A stretch of DNA of 64,000 bases from Adenanthera pavonina (lineage: Eukaryota; Streptophyta; Magnoliopsida; Fabales; Fabaceae), in contig JAIVEN010000015.1 of assembly GCA_026686845.1 (NCBI GenBank), positions 37,570,970 through 37,634,969 of the forward strand, written 5' to 3'. Positions within the stretch are counted from its first letter, which is position 1. Each line of letters starts with the position of its first letter. The notes beneath the pieces were generated by a model. That model was not told the origin of the DNA and did not search any database. It saw nothing but the letters and a program-made list of their open reading frames with translations. Below are positions 11,198 to 23,970 of this stretch, in pieces. Both the position numbers and the translations under genes were made by a program.

Positions 11198-11664
11198 GAC
11201 GGCTGGGGCGCAATCATTTGTTTTCAGGACTCGCGCAGTCTCGAAAAGCGTGCCACGAGCAGTTCTCGGGAACCGTGCCACATTCGGCCAGACCGGTGAG
11301 GCGGGGAATCAGGTCACGCTTTCTTGGCGGTTCATCCGGTCGCACCGGCTCAACCTGCCGGAGTATGGACCAGCCGATATCACGGGAGGAGAGAGAAAGC
11401 ATCGGGACCCGGTCCGACCAGCAGAAAGTTGAAGCGAGCCGCCGCACGTCGCCCGATGGACCACTTCTCGCGGTCGGGTCGGACCTACCGGTGAAGCATG
11501 TCAACGGGTCGGACTTTCTCACCGGTTTGATCGGTGCATTCCCGGCCTGCAAGTTGGCGTAAACCGGACGGAAAACGAAACCGGGCCAGCCGGCCTCGAA
11601 CCATGATGCACAGAACCCGACGGGGTGCTTCAGTTCAGTTTGAGAAACACACTGCGCAAAAGGT

Positions 11665-11783
11665 GGGGTGCAACACGAGGACTTCCCAGGAGGTCACCCA
11701 TCCTAGTACTACTCTCGCCCAAGCAGGCTTCACTGCGGAGTACTGATGGGATCCGGTGCATTAGTGCTGGTGTGATCGCACCC
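11665..11783 (-). rRNA. 5S rRNA: 5S rRNA gene, copy 21
   Basis: T42 and C58, the start of a recurrent subfamily. Confidence 0.92.
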
Positions 11784-12250
11784 GACGATCGGGGCGCAAT
11801 CATTTGTTTTCAGGACTCGCGCAGTCTCGAAAAGCGTGCCACGAGCAGTTCTCGGGAACCGTGCCACATTCGGACAGACCGGTGAGGCGGGGAATCAGGT
11901 CACGCTTTCTTGGCGGTTCATCCGGTCGCACCGGCTCAACCTGCCCGAGTATGGACCAGCCGATATCACGGGAGGAGAGAGAAAGCATCGGGACCCGGTC
12001 CAACCAGCAGAAAGTTGAAGCGAGCCGCCGCACGTCGCCCGATGGACCACTTCTCGCGGTCGGGTCGGACCTACCGGTGAAGCATGTCAACGGGTCGGAC
12101 TTTCTCACCGGTTTGATCGGTGCATTCCCGGCCTGCAAGTTAGCGTAAACCGGACGGAAAACGAAACCGGGCCAGCCGGACTCGAACCATGATGCACAGA
12201 ACCCGGCGGGGTGCTTCAGTTCAGTTTGAGAAACACACTGCGCAAAAGGT

Positions 12251-12369
12251 GGGGTGCAACACGAGGACTTCCCAGGAGGTCACCCATCCTAGTACTACTC
12301 TCGCCCAAGCATGCTTCACTGCGGAGTTCTGATGGGATCCGGTGCATTAGTGCTGGTGTGATCGCACCC
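12251..12369 (-). rRNA. 5S rRNA: 5S rRNA gene, copy 22
   Basis: A58 in box A. Confidence 0.93.
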
Positions 12370-12836
12370 GACGGCCGGGGCGCAATCATTTGTTTTCAGG
12401 ACTCGCGCAGTCTCGAAAAGCGTGCCACGAGCAGTTCTCGGGAACCGTGCCACATTCGGACAGACCGGTGAGGCGGGGAATCAGGTCACGCTTTCTTGGC
12501 GGTTCATCCGGTCGCACCGGCTCAACCTGCCGGAGTATGGACCAGCCGATATCACGGGAGGAGAGAGAAAGCATCGGGACCCGGTCCGACCAGCAGAAAG
12601 TTGAAGCGAGCCGCCGCACGTCGCCCGATGGACCACTTCTCGCGGTCGGGTCGGACCTACCGGTGAAGCATGTCAACGGGTCGGACTTTCTCACCGGTTT
12701 GATCAGTGCATTCCCGGCCTGCAAGTTGGCGTAAACCGGACGAAAAACGAAACCGGGCCAGCCGGCCTCGAACCATGATGCACAGAACCCGACGGGGTGC
12801 TTCAGTTCAGTTTGAGAAACACACTGCGCAAAAGGT

Positions 12837-12955
12837 GGGGTGCAACACGAGGACTTCCCAGGAGGTCACCCATCCTAGTACTACTCTCGCCCAAGCAGGC
12901 TTCACTGCGGAGTACTGATGGGATCCGGTGCATTAGTGCTGGTGTGATCGCACCC
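12837..12955 (-). rRNA. 5S rRNA: 5S rRNA gene, copy 23
   Basis: T42 and C58. Confidence 0.92.
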
Positions 12956-13422
12956 GACGATCGGGGCGCAATCATTTGTTTTCAGGACTCGCGCAGTCTC
13001 GAAAAGCGTGCCACGAGTAGTTCTCGGGAACCGTGCCACATTCGGACAGACCGGTGAGGCGGGGAATCAGGTCACGCTTTCTTGGCGGTTCATCCGGTCG
13101 CACCGGCTCAACCTGCCGGAGTATGGACCAGCCGATCTCACGGGAGGAGAGAGAAAGCATCGGGACCCGGTCCGACCAGCAGAAAGTTGAAGCGAGCCGC
13201 CGCACGTCGCCCGATGGACCACTTCTCGCGGTCGGGTCGGACCTACCGGTGAAGCATGTCAACGGGTCGGACTTTCTCACCGGTTTGATCGGTGCATTCC
13301 CGGCCTGCAAGTTGGCGTAAACCGGACGGAAAACGAAACCGGGCCAGCCGGACTCGAACCATGATGCACAGAACCCGGCGGGGTGCTTCAGTTCAGTTTG
13401 AGAAACACACTGCGCAAAAGGT

Positions 13423-13541
13423 GGGGTGCAACACGAGGACTTCCCAGGAGGTCACCCATCCTAGTACTACTCTCGCCCAGGCACGCTTCACTGCGGAGTT
13501 CTGATGGGATCCGGTGCATTAGTGCTGGTGTGATCGCACCC
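13423..13541 (-). rRNA. 5S rRNA: 5S rRNA gene, copy 24
   Basis: C62 only. Confidence 0.93.
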
Positions 13542-14008
13542 GATGGCCGAGGCGCAATCATTTGTTTTCAGGACTCGCGCAGTCTCGAAAAGCGTGCCAC
13601 GAGCAGTTCTCGGGAACCGTGCCACATTCGGACAGACCGGTGAGGCGGGGAATCAGGTCACGCTTTCTTGGCGGTTCATCCGGTCGCACCGGCTCAACCT
13701 GCCGGAGTATGGACCAGCCGATATCACGGGAGGAGAGAGAAAGCATCGGGACCCGGTCCGACCAGCAGAAAGTTGAAGCGAGCTGCCGCACGTCGCCCGA
13801 TGGACCACTTCTCGCGGTCGGGTCGGACCTACCGGTGAAGCATGTCAACGGGTCGGACTTTCTCACCGGTTTGATCGGTGCATTCCCGGCCTGCAAGTTG
13901 GCGTAAACCGGACGGAAAACGAAACCGGGCCAGCCGGCCTCGAACCATGATGCACAGAACCCGACGGGGTGCTTCAGTTCAGTTTGAGAAACACACTGCG
14001 CAAAAGGT

Positions 14009-14127
14009 GGGGTGCAACACGAGGACTTCCCAGGAGGTCACCCATCCTAGTACTACTCTCGCCCAAGCACGCTTGACTGCGGAGTTCTGATGGGATCCGG
14101 TGCATTAGTGCTGGTGTGATCGCACCC
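14009..14127 (-). rRNA. 5S rRNA: 5S rRNA gene, copy 25
   Basis: C53 in box A. Confidence 0.93.
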
Positions 14128-14594
14128 GACGGACGGGGCGCAATCATTTGTTTTCAGGACTCGCGCAGTCTCGAAAAGCGTGCCACGAGCAGTTCTCGGG
14201 AACCGTGCCACATTCGGACAGACCGGTGAGGCGGGGAATCAGGTCACGCTTTCTTGGCGGTTCATCCGGTCGCACCGGCTCAACCTGCCGCAGTATGGAC
14301 CAGCCGTTATCACGGGAGGAGAGAGAAAGCATCGGGAACCGGTCCGACCAGCAGAAAGTTGAAGCGAGCCGCCGCACGTCGCCCGATGGACCACTTCTAG
14401 CGGTCGGGTCGGACCTACCGGTGAAGCATGTCAACGGGTCGGACTTTCTCACCGGTTTGATCGGTGCATTCCCGGCCTGCAAGTTGGCGTAAACCGGACG
14501 GAAAACGAAACCGGGCCAGCCGGACTCGAACCATGATGCACAGAACCCGGCGGGGTGCTTCAGTTCAGTTTGAGAAACACACTGCGCAAAAGGT

Positions 14595-14713
14595 GGGGTG
14601 CAACACGAGGACTTCCCAGGAGGTCACCCATCCTAGTACTACTCTCGCCCAAGCACGCTTCACCGCGGAGTTCTGATGGGATCCGATGCATTAGTGCTGG
14701 TGTGATCGCACCC
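14595..14713 (-). rRNA. 5S rRNA: 5S rRNA gene, copy 26
   Basis: T28 and G50. First gene of the five-unit repeat. Confidence 0.92.
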
Positions 14714-15180
14714 GACGGTCGGGGCGCAATCATTTGTTTTCAGGACTCGCGCAGTCTCGAAAAGCGTGCCACGAGCAGTTCTCGGGAACCGTGCCACATT
14801 CGGACAGACCGGTGAGGCGGGGAATCAGGTAACGCTTTCTTGGCGGTTCATCCGGTCGCACCGGCTCAACCTGCCGGAGTATGGACCAGCCGATCTCACG
14901 GGAGGAGAGAGAAAGCATCGGGACCCGGTCCGACCAGCAGAAAGTTGAAGCGAGCCGCCGCACGTCGCCCGATGGACCACTTCTCGCGGTCGGGTCGGAC
15001 CTACCGGTGAAGCATGTCAACGGGTCGGACTTTCTCACCGGTTTGATCGGTGCATTCCCGGCCTGCAAGTTGGCGTAAACCGGACGGAAAACGAAACCGG
15101 GCCAGCCGGCCTCGAACCATGATGCACAGAACCCGACGGGGTGCTTCAGTTCAGTTTGAGAAACACACTGCGCAAAAGGT

Positions 15181-15299
15181 GGGGTGCAACACGAGGACTT
15201 CCCAGGAGGTCACCCATCCTAGTACTACTCTCGCCCAAGCAGGCTTCACTGCGGAGTACTGATGGGATCCGGTGCCTTAGTGCTGGTGTGATCGCACCC
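15181..15299 (-). rRNA. 5S rRNA: 5S rRNA gene, copy 27
   Basis: G24, T42 and C58. Confidence 0.91.
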
Positions 15300-15766
15300 G
15301 ATGATCGGGGCGCAATCATTTGTTTTCAGGACTCGCGCAGTCTCGAAAAGCGTGCCACGAGCAGTTCTCGGGAACCGTGCCACATTCGGACAGACCGGTG
15401 AGGCGGGGAATCAGGTCACGCTTTCTTGGCGGTTCATCCGGTCGCACCGGCTCAACCTGCCCGAGTATGGACCAGCCGATATCACGGGAGGAGAGAGAAA
15501 GCATCGGGACCCGGTCCAACCAGCAGAAAGTTGAAGCGAGCCGCCGCACGTCGCCCGATGGACCACTTCTCGCGGTCGGGTCGGACCTACCGGTGAAGCA
15601 TGTCAACGGGTCGGACTTTCTCACCGGTTTGATCGGTGCATTCCCGGCCTGCAAGTTAGCGTAAACCGGACGGAAAACGAAACCGGGCCAGCCGGACTCG
15701 AACCATGATGCACAGAACCCGGCGGGGTGCTTCAGTTCAGTTTGAGAAACACACTGCGCAAAAGGT

Positions 15767-15885
15767 GGGGTGCAACACGAGGACTTCCCAGGAGGTCACC
15801 CATCCTAGTACTACTCTCGCCCAAGCACGCTTCACTGCGGAGTTCTGATGGGATCCGGTGCATTAGTGCTGGTGCGATCGCACCC
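15767..15885 (-). rRNA. 5S rRNA: 5S rRNA gene, copy 28
   Basis: G11 in loop A, making GCGATCGC at the 5' end. Confidence 0.93.
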
Positions 15886-16352
15886 GATGATCGGGGCGCA
15901 ATCATTTGTTTTCAGGACTCGCACAGTCTCGAAAAGCGTGCCACGAGCAGTTCTCGGGAACCGTGCCACATTCGGACAGACCGGTGAGGCGGGGAATCAG
16001 GTCACGCTTTCTTGGCGGTTCATCCGGTCGCACCGGCTCAACCTGCCGGAGTATGGACCAGCCGATATCACGGGAGGAGAGAGAAAGCATCGGGACCCGG
16101 TCCGACCAGCAGAAAGTTGAAGCGAGCCGCCGCACGTCGCCCGATGGACCACTTCTCGCGGTCGGGTCGGACCTACCGGTGAAGCATGTCAACGGGTCGG
16201 ACTTTCTCACCGGTTTGATCAGTGCATTCCCGGCCTGCAAGTTGGCGTAAACCGGACGGAAAACGAAACCGGGCCAGCCGGCCTCGAACCATGATGCACA
16301 GAACCCGACGGGGTGCTTCAGTTCAGTTTGAGAAACACACTGCGCAAAAGGT

Positions 16353-16471
16353 GGGGTGCAACACGAGGACTTCCCAGGAGGTCACCCATCCTAGTACTAC
16401 TCTCGCCCAAGCAGGCTTCACTGCGGAGTACTGATGGGATCCGGTGCATTAGTGCTGGTGTGATCGCACCC
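16353..16471 (-). rRNA. 5S rRNA: 5S rRNA gene, copy 29
   Basis: T42 and C58. Confidence 0.92.
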
Positions 16472-16938
16472 GACGATCGGGGCGCAATCATTTGTTTTCA
16501 GGACTCGCGCAGTCTCGAAAAGCGTGCCACGAGCAGTTCTCGGGAACCGTGCCACATTCGGACAGACCGGTGAGGCGGGGAATCAGGTCACGCTTTCTTG
16601 GCGGTTCATCCGGTCGCACCGGCTCAACCTGCCCGAGTATGGACCAGCCGATATCACGGGAGGAGAGAGAAAGCATCGGGACCCGGTCCAACCAGCAGAA
16701 AGTTGAAGCGAGCCGCCGCACGTCGCCCGATGGACCACTTCTCGCGGTCGGGTCGGACCTACCGGTGAAGCATGTCAACGGGTCGGACTTTCTCACCGGT
16801 TTGATCGGTGCATTCCCGGCCTGCAAGTTGGCGTAAACCGGACGGAAAACGAAACCGGGCCAGCCGGACTCGAACCATGATGCACAGAACCCGGCGGGGT
16901 GCTTCAGTTCAGTTTGAGAAACACACTGCGCAAAAGGT

Positions 16939-17057
16939 GGGGTGCAACACGAGGACTTCCCAAGAGGTCACCCATCCTAGTACTACTCTCGCCCAAGCAC
17001 GCTTCACTGCGGAGTTCTGATGGGATCCGGTGCATTAGTGCTGGTGTGATCGCACCC
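16939..17057 (-). rRNA. 5S rRNA: 5S rRNA gene, copy 30
   Basis: T95 only. Confidence 0.93.
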
Positions 17058-17524
17058 GACAGTCGGGGCGCAATCATTTGTTTTCAGGACTCGCGCAGTC
17101 TCGAAAAGCGTGCCACGAGCAGTTCTCGGGAACCGTGCCACATTCGGACAGACCGGTGAGGCGGGGAATCAGGTCACGCTTTCTTGGCGGTTCATCCGGT
17201 CGCACCGGCTCAACCTGCCAGAGTATGGACCAGCCGATATCACGGGAGGAGAGAGAAAGCATCGGGACCCGGTCCGACCAGCAGAAAGTTGAAGCGAGCC
17301 GCCGCACGTCGCCCGATGGACCACTTCTCGCGGTCGGGTCGGACCTACCGGTGAAGCATGTCAACGGGTCGGACTTTCTCACCGGTTTGATCGGTGCATT
17401 CCCGGCCTGCAAGTTGGCGTAAACCGGACGGAAAACGAAACCGGGCCAGCCGGACTCGAACCATGATGCACAGAACCCGGCGGGGTGCTTCAGTTCAGTT
17501 TGAGAAACACACTGCGCAAAAGGT

Positions 17525-17643
17525 GGGGTGCAACACGAGGACTTCCCAAGAGGTCACCCATCCTAGTACTACTCTCGCCCAAGCACGCTTCACCGCGGAG
17601 TTCTGATGGGATCCGATGCATTAGTGCTGGTGTGATCGCACCC
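17525..17643 (-). rRNA. 5S rRNA: 5S rRNA gene, copy 31
   Basis: T28, G50 and T95. Second round of the five-unit repeat. Confidence 0.91.
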
Positions 17644-18110
17644 GACGGCCGGGGCGCAATCATTTGTTTTCAGGACTCGCGCAGTCTCGAAAAGCGTGCC
17701 ACGAGCAGTTCTCGGGAACCGTGCCACATTCGGACAGACCGGTGAGGCGGGGAATCAGGTAACGCTTTCTTGGCGGTTCATCCGGTCGCACCGGCTCAAC
17801 CTGCCGGAGTATGGACCAGCCGATCTCACGGGACGAGAGAGAAAGCATCGGGACCCGGTCCGACCAGCAGAAAGTTGAAGCGAGCCGCCGCACGTCGCCC
17901 GATGGACCACTTCTCGCGGTCGGGTCGGACCTACCGGTGAAGCATGTCAACGGGTCGGACTTTCTCACCGGTTTGATCGGTGCATTCCCGGCCTGCAAGT
18001 TGGCGTAAACCGGACGGAAAACGAAACCGGGCCAGCCGGCCTCGAACCATGATGCACAGAACCCGACGGGGTGCTTCAGTTCAGTTTGAGAAACACACTG
18101 CGCAAAAGGT

Positions 18111-18229
18111 GGGGTGCAACACGAGGACTTCCCAGGAGGTCACCCATCCTAGTACTACTCTCGCCCAAGCAGGCTTCACTGCGGAGTACTGATGGGATCC
18201 GGTGCCTTAGTGCTGGTGTGATCGCACCC
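18111..18229 (-). rRNA. 5S rRNA: 5S rRNA gene, copy 32
   Basis: G24, T42 and C58. Confidence 0.91.
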
Positions 18230-18696
18230 GATGATCGGGGCGCAATCATTTGTTTTCAGGACTCGCGCAGTCTCGAAAAGCGTGCCACGAGCAGTTCTCG
18301 GGAACCGTGCCACATTCGGACAGACCGGTGAGGCGGGGAATCAGGTCACGCTTTCTTGGCGGTTCATCCGGTCGCACCGGCTCAACCTGCCCGAGTATGG
18401 ACCAGCCGATATCACGGGAGGAGAGAGAAAGCATCGGGACCCGGTCCAACCAGCAGAAAGTTGAAGCGAGCCGCCGCACGTCGCCCGATGGACCACTTCT
18501 CGCGGTCGGGTCGGACCTACCGGTGAAGCATGTCAACGGGTCGGACTTTCTCACCGGTTTGATCGGTGCATTCCCGGCCTGTAAGTTAGCGTAAACCGGA
18601 CGGAAAACGAAACCGGGCCAGCCGGACTCGAACCATGATGCACAGAACCCGGCGGGGTGCTTCAGTTCAGTTTGAGAAACACACTGCGCAAAAGGT

Positions 18697-18815
18697 GGGG
18701 TGCAACACGAGGACTTCCCAGGAGGTCACCCATCCTAGTACTACTCTCGCCCAAGCACGCTTCACTGCGGAGTTCTGATGGGATCCGGTGCATTAGTGCT
18801 GGTGCGATCGCACCC
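18697..18815 (-). rRNA. 5S rRNA: 5S rRNA gene, copy 33
   Basis: G11; upstream tract is A8. Confidence 0.93.
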
Positions 18816-19282
18816 GATGATCGGGGCGCAATCATTTTTTTTCAGGACTCGCACAGTCTCGAAAAGCGTGCCACGAGCAGTTCTCGGGAACCGTGCCACA
18901 TTCGGACAGACCGGTGAGGCGGGGAATCAGGTCACGCTTTCTTGGCGGTTCATCCGGTCGCACCGGCTCAACCTGCCGGAGTATGGACCAGCCGATATCA
19001 CGGGAGGAGAGAGAAAGCATCGGGACCCGGTCCGACCAGCAGAAAGTTGAAGCGAGCCGCCGCACGTCGCCCGATGGACCACTTCTCGCGGTCGGGTCGG
19101 ACCTACCGGTGAAGCATGTCAACGGGTCGGACTTTCTCACCGGTTTGATCAGTGCATTCCCGGCCTGCAAGTTGGCGTAAACCGGACGGAAAACGAAACC
19201 GGGCCAGCCGGCCTCGAACCATGATGCACAGAACCCGACGGGGTGCTTCAGTTCAGTTTGAGAAACACACTGCGCAAAAGGT

Positions 19283-19401
19283 GGGGTGCAACACGAGGAC
19301 TTCCCAGGAGGTCACCCATCCTAGTACTACTCTCGCCCAAGCAGGCTTCACTGCGGAGTACTGATGGGATCCGGTGCATTAGTGCTGGTGTGATCGCACC
19401 C
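19283..19401 (-). rRNA. 5S rRNA: 5S rRNA gene, copy 34
   Basis: T42 and C58. Confidence 0.92.
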
Positions 19402-19868
19402 GACGATCGGGGCGCAATCATTTGTTTTCAGGACTCGCGCAGTCTCGAAAAGCGTGCCACGAGCAGTTCTCGGGAACCGTGCCACATTCGGACAGACCGG
19501 TGAGGCGGGGAATCAGGTCACGCTTTCTTGGCGGTTCATCCGGTCGCACCGGCTCAACCTGCCCGAGTATGGACCAGCCGATATCACGGGAGGAGAGAGA
19601 AAGCATCGGGACCCGGTCCAACCAGCAGAAAGTTGAAGCGAGCCGCCGCACGTCGCCCGATGGACCACTTCTCGCGGTCGGGTCGGACCTACCGGTGAAG
19701 CATGTCAACGGGTCGGACTTTCTCACCGGTTTGATCGGTGCATTCCCGGCCTGCAAGTTGGCGTAAACCGGACGGAAAACGAAACCGGGCCAGCCGGACT
19801 CGAACCATGATGCACAGAACCCGGCGGGGTGCTTCAGTTCAGTTTGAGAAACACACTGCGCAAAAGGT

Positions 19869-19987
19869 GGGGTGCAACACGAGGACTTCCCAGGAGGTCA
19901 CCCATCCTAGTACTACTCTCGCCCAAGCACGCTTCACTGCGGAGTTCTGATGGGATCCGGTGCATTAGTGCTGGTGTGATCGCACCC
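19869..19987 (-). rRNA. 5S rRNA: 5S rRNA gene, copy 35
   Basis: Majority sequence. Confidence 0.95.
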
Positions 19988-20454
19988 GACAGTCGAGGCG
20001 CAATCATTTGTTTTCAGGACTCGCGCAGTCTCGAAAAGCGTGCCACGAGCAGTTCTCGGGAACCGTGCCACATTCGGACAGACCGGTGAGGCGGGGAATC
20101 AGGTCACGCTTTCTTGGCGGTTCATCCGGTCGCACCGGCTCAACCTGCCAGAGTATGGACCAGCCGATATCACGGGAGGAGAGAGAAAGCATCGGGACCC
20201 GGTCCGACCAGCAGAAAGTTGAAGCGAGCCGCCGCACGTCGCCCGATGGACCACTTCTCGCGGTCGGGTCGGACCTACCGGTGAAGCATGTCAACGGGTC
20301 GGACTTTCTCACCGGTTTGATCGGTGCATTCCCGGCCTGCAAGTTGGCGTAAACCGGACGGAAAACGAAACCGGGCCAGCCGGACTCGAACCATGATGCA
20401 CAGAACCCGGCGGGGTGCTTCAGTTCAGTTTGAGAAACACACTGCGCAAAAGGT

Positions 20455-20573
20455 GGGGTGCAACACGAGAACTTCCCAGGAGGTCACCCATCCTAGTACT
20501 ACTCTCGCCCAGGCACGCTTAACTACGGAGTTCTGATGGGATCCGGTGCATTAGTGCTGGTGTGATCGCACCC
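20455..20573 (-). rRNA. 5S rRNA: 5S rRNA gene, copy 36
   Basis: T53 as in the usual plant gene, but also T49, C62 and T104. Confidence 0.91.
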
Positions 20574-21040
20574 GACAGTCGGGGCGCAATCATTTGTTTT
20601 CAGGACTCGCGCAGTCTCGAAAAGCGTGCCACGAGCAGTTCTCGGGAACCGTGCCACATTCGGACAGACCGGTGAGGCGGGGAATCAGGTCACGCTTTCA
20701 TGGCGGTTCATCCGGTCGCACCGGCTCAACCTGCCGGAGTATGGACCAGCAGATATCACGGGAGGAGAGATAAAGCATCGGGAACCGGTCCGACCAGCAG
20801 AAAGTTGAAGCGAGCCGCCGCACGTCGCCCGATGGACCACTTCTCGCGGTCGGGTCGGACCTACCGGTGAAGCATGTCAACGGGTCGGACTTTCTCACCG
20901 GTTTGATCGGTGCATTCCCGGCCTGCAAGTTGGCGTAAACCGGACGGAAAACAAAACCGGGCCAGCCGGCCTCGAACCATGATGCACAGAACCCGGCGGG
21001 GTGCTTCAGTTCAGTTTGAGAAACACACTGCGCAAAAGGT

Positions 21041-21159
21041 GGGGTGCAACACGAGGACTTCCCAGGAGGTCACCCATCCTAGTACTACTCTCGCCCAAGC
21101 ACGCTTAGCTGCGGAGTTCTGATGGGATCCGGTGCATTAGTGCTGGTGTGATCGCACCC
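21041..21159 (-). rRNA. 5S rRNA: 5S rRNA gene, copy 37
   Basis: C52/T53; upstream GC block altered to GGGCAGGG on the plus strand. Confidence 0.92.
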
Positions 21160-21626
21160 GACGGGCAGGGCGCAATCATTTGTTTTCAGGACTCGCGCAG
21201 TCTCGAAAAGCGTGCCACGAGCAGTTCTCGGGAACCGTGCCACATTCGGCCAGACCGGTGAGGCGGGAAATCAGGTCACGCTTTCTTGGCGGTTCATCCG
21301 GTCGCACCGGCTCAACCTGCCGGAGTATGGACCAGCCGATATCACGGGAGGAGAGAGAAAGCATCGGGACCCGGTCCGACCAGCAGAAAGTTGAAGCGAG
21401 CCGCCGCACGTCGCCCGATGGACCACTTCTCGCGGTCGGGTCGGACCTACCGGTGAAGCATGTCAACGGGTCGGACTTTCTCACCGGTTTGATCGGTGCA
21501 TTCCCGGCCTGCAAGTTGGCGTAAACCGGACGGAAAACGAAACCGGGCCAGCCGGACTCGAACCATGATGCACAGAACCCGGCGGGGTGCTTCAGTTCAG
21601 TTTGAGAAACACACTGCGCAAAAGGT

Positions 21627-21745
21627 GGGGTGCAACACGAGGACTTCCCAAGAGGTCACCCATCCTAGTACTACTCTCGCCCAAGCACGCTTCACCGCGG
21701 AGTTCTGATGGGATCCGATGCATTAGTGCTGGTGTGATCGCACCC
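21627..21745 (-). rRNA. 5S rRNA: 5S rRNA gene, copy 38
   Basis: T28, G50 and T95, as copy 31. Confidence 0.91.
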
Positions 21746-22212
21746 GACGGCCGGGGCGCAATCATTTGTTTTCAGGACTCGCGCAGTCTCGAAAAGCGTG
21801 CCACGAGCAGTTCTCGGGAACCGTGCCACATTCGGACAGACCGGTGAGGCGGGGAATCAGGTAACGCTTTCTTGGCGGTTCATCCGGTCGCACCGGCTCA
21901 ACCTGCCGGAGTATGGACCAGCCGATCTCACGGGACGAGAGAGAAAGCATCGGGACCCGGTCCGACCAGCAGAAAGTTGAAGCGAGCCGCCGCACGTCGC
22001 CCGATGGACCACTTCTCGCGGTCGGGTCGGACCTACCGGTGAAGCATGTCAACGGGTCGGACTTTCTCACCGGTTTGATCGGTGCATTCCCGGCCTGCAA
22101 GTTGGCGTAAACCGGACGGAAAACGAAACCGGGCCAGCCGGCCTCGAACCATGATGCACAGAACCCGACGGGGTGCTTCAGTTCAGTTTGAGAAACACAC
22201 TGCGCAAAAGGT

Positions 22213-22331
22213 GGGGTGCAACACGAGGACTTCCCAGGAGGTCACCCATCCTAGTACTACTCTCGCCCAAGCAGGCTTCACTGCGGAGTACTGATGGGAT
22301 CCGGTGCCTTAGTGCTGGTGTGATCGCACCC
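22213..22331 (-). rRNA. 5S rRNA: 5S rRNA gene, copy 39
   Basis: G24, T42 and C58, as copy 32. Confidence 0.91.
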
Positions 22332-22798
22332 GATGATCGGGGCGCAATCATTTGTTTTCAGGACTCGCGCAGTCTCGAAAAGCGTGCCACGAGCAGTTCT
22401 CGGGAACCGTGCCACATTCGGACAGACCGGTGAGGCGGGGAATCAGGTCACGCTTTCTTGGCGGTTCATCCGGTCGCACCGGCTCAACCTGCCCGAGTAT
22501 GGACCAGCCGATATCACGGGAGGAGAGAGAAAGCATCGGGACCCGGTCCAACCAGCAGAAAGTTGAAGCGAGCCGCCGCACGTCGCCCGATGGACCACTT
22601 CTCGCGGTCGGGTCGGACCTACCGGTGAAGCATGTCAACGGGTCGGACTTTCTCACCGGTTTGATCGGTGCATTCCCGGCCTGCAAGTTAGCGTAAACCG
22701 GACGGAAAACGAAACCGGGCCAGCCGGACTCGAACCATGATGCACAGAACCCGGCGGGGTGCTTCAGTTCAGTTTGAGAAACACACTGCGCAAAAGGT

Positions 22799-22917
22799 GG
22801 GGTGCAACACGAGGACTTCCCAGGAGGTCACCCATCCTAGTACTACTCTCGCCCAAGCACGCTTCACTGCGGAGTTCTGATGGGATCCGGTGCATTAGTG
22901 CTGGTGCGATCGCACCC
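22799..22917 (-). rRNA. 5S rRNA: 5S rRNA gene, copy 40
   Basis: G11 and upstream A8, as copy 33. Confidence 0.93.
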
Positions 22918-23384
22918 GATGATCGGGGCGCAATCATTTTTTTTCAGGACTCGCACAGTCTCGAAAAGCGTGCCACGAGCAGTTCTCGGGAACCGTGCCA
23001 CATTCGGACAGACCGGTGAGGCGGGGAATCAGGTCACGCTTTCTTGGCGGTTCATCCGGTCGCACCGGCTCAACCTGCCGGAGTATGGACCAGCCGATAT
23101 CACGGGAGGAGAGAGAAAGCATCGGGACCCGGTCCGACCAGCAGAAAGTTGAAGCGAGCCGCCGCACGTCGCCCGATGGACCACTTCTCGCGGTCGGGTC
23201 GGACCTACCGGTGAAGCATGTCAACGGGTCGGACTTTCTCACCGGTTTGATCAGTGCATTCCCGGCCTGCAAGTTGGCGTAAACCGGACGGAAAACGAAA
23301 CCGGGCCAGCCGGCCTCGAACCATGATGCACAGAACCCGACGGGGTGCTTCAGTTCAGTTTGAGAAACACACTGCGCAAAAGGT

Positions 23385-23503
23385 GGGGTGCAACACGAGG
23401 ACTTCCCAGGAGGTCACCCATCCTAGTACTACTCTCGCCCAAGCAGGCTTCACTGCGGAGTACTGATGGGATCCGGTGCATTAGTGCTGGTGTGATCGCA
23501 CCC
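23385..23503 (-). rRNA. 5S rRNA: 5S rRNA gene, copy 41
   Basis: T42 and C58, as copy 34. Confidence 0.92.
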
Positions 23504-23970
23504 GACGATCGGGGCGCAATCATTTGTTTTCAGGACTCGCGCAGTCTCGAAAAGCGTGCCACGAGCAGTTCTCGGGAACCGTGCCACATTCGGACAGACC
23601 GGTGAGGCGGGGAATCAGGTCACGCTTTCTTGGCGGTTCATCCGGTCGCACCGGCTCAACCTGCCCGAGTATGGACCAGCCGATATCACGGGAGGAGAGA
23701 GAAAGCATCGGGACCCGGTCCAACCAGCAGAAAGTTGAAGCGAGCCGCCGCACGTCGCCCGATGGACCACTTCTCGCGGTCGGGTCGGACCTACCGGTGA
23801 AGCATGTCAACGGGTCGGACTTTCTCACCGGTTTGATCGGTGCATTCCCGGCCTGCAAGTTGGCGTAAACCGGACGGAAAACGAAACCGGGCCAGCCGGA
23901 CTCGAACCATGATGCACAGAACCCGGCGGGGTGCTTCAGTTCAATTTGAGAAACACACTGCGCAAAAGGT

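Larger units (their letters stand above)
9270..11337. repeat. 1034-bp tandem duplication with hybrid unit
   Basis: Segment 9270-10303 is repeated as 10304-11337. The first copy ends inside the spacer after gene 18, and the second starts with spacer sequence like that after gene 16 (ACCAGTGAAG, AAAACAAAACC). The join at 10303-10306 shares CGG on both sides and makes the short 448-bp unit. I counted about five substitutions between the copies. Confidence 0.85.
14595..20454. repeat. Five-unit higher-order repeat (2930 bp), two copies
   Basis: Copies 26-30 (14595-17524) and 31-35 (17525-20454) carry matching variants in the same order: G50/T28, then C58/T42/G24, then G11, then C58/T42, then a near-majority copy. 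Copies 38-41 (21627-23970) repeat the first four types again, 4102 bp (7 units) from copies 31-34. Confidence 0.85.
21627..23970. repeat. Four-unit segment repeated from 17525-19868
   Basis: Copies 38-41 match copies 31-34 in coding variants, in the GGACGAGAG spacer change and in the A8 tract upstream of the third copy. Copies 26-29 lack the last two features, so these two blocks are the closest relatives. Confidence 0.85.
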
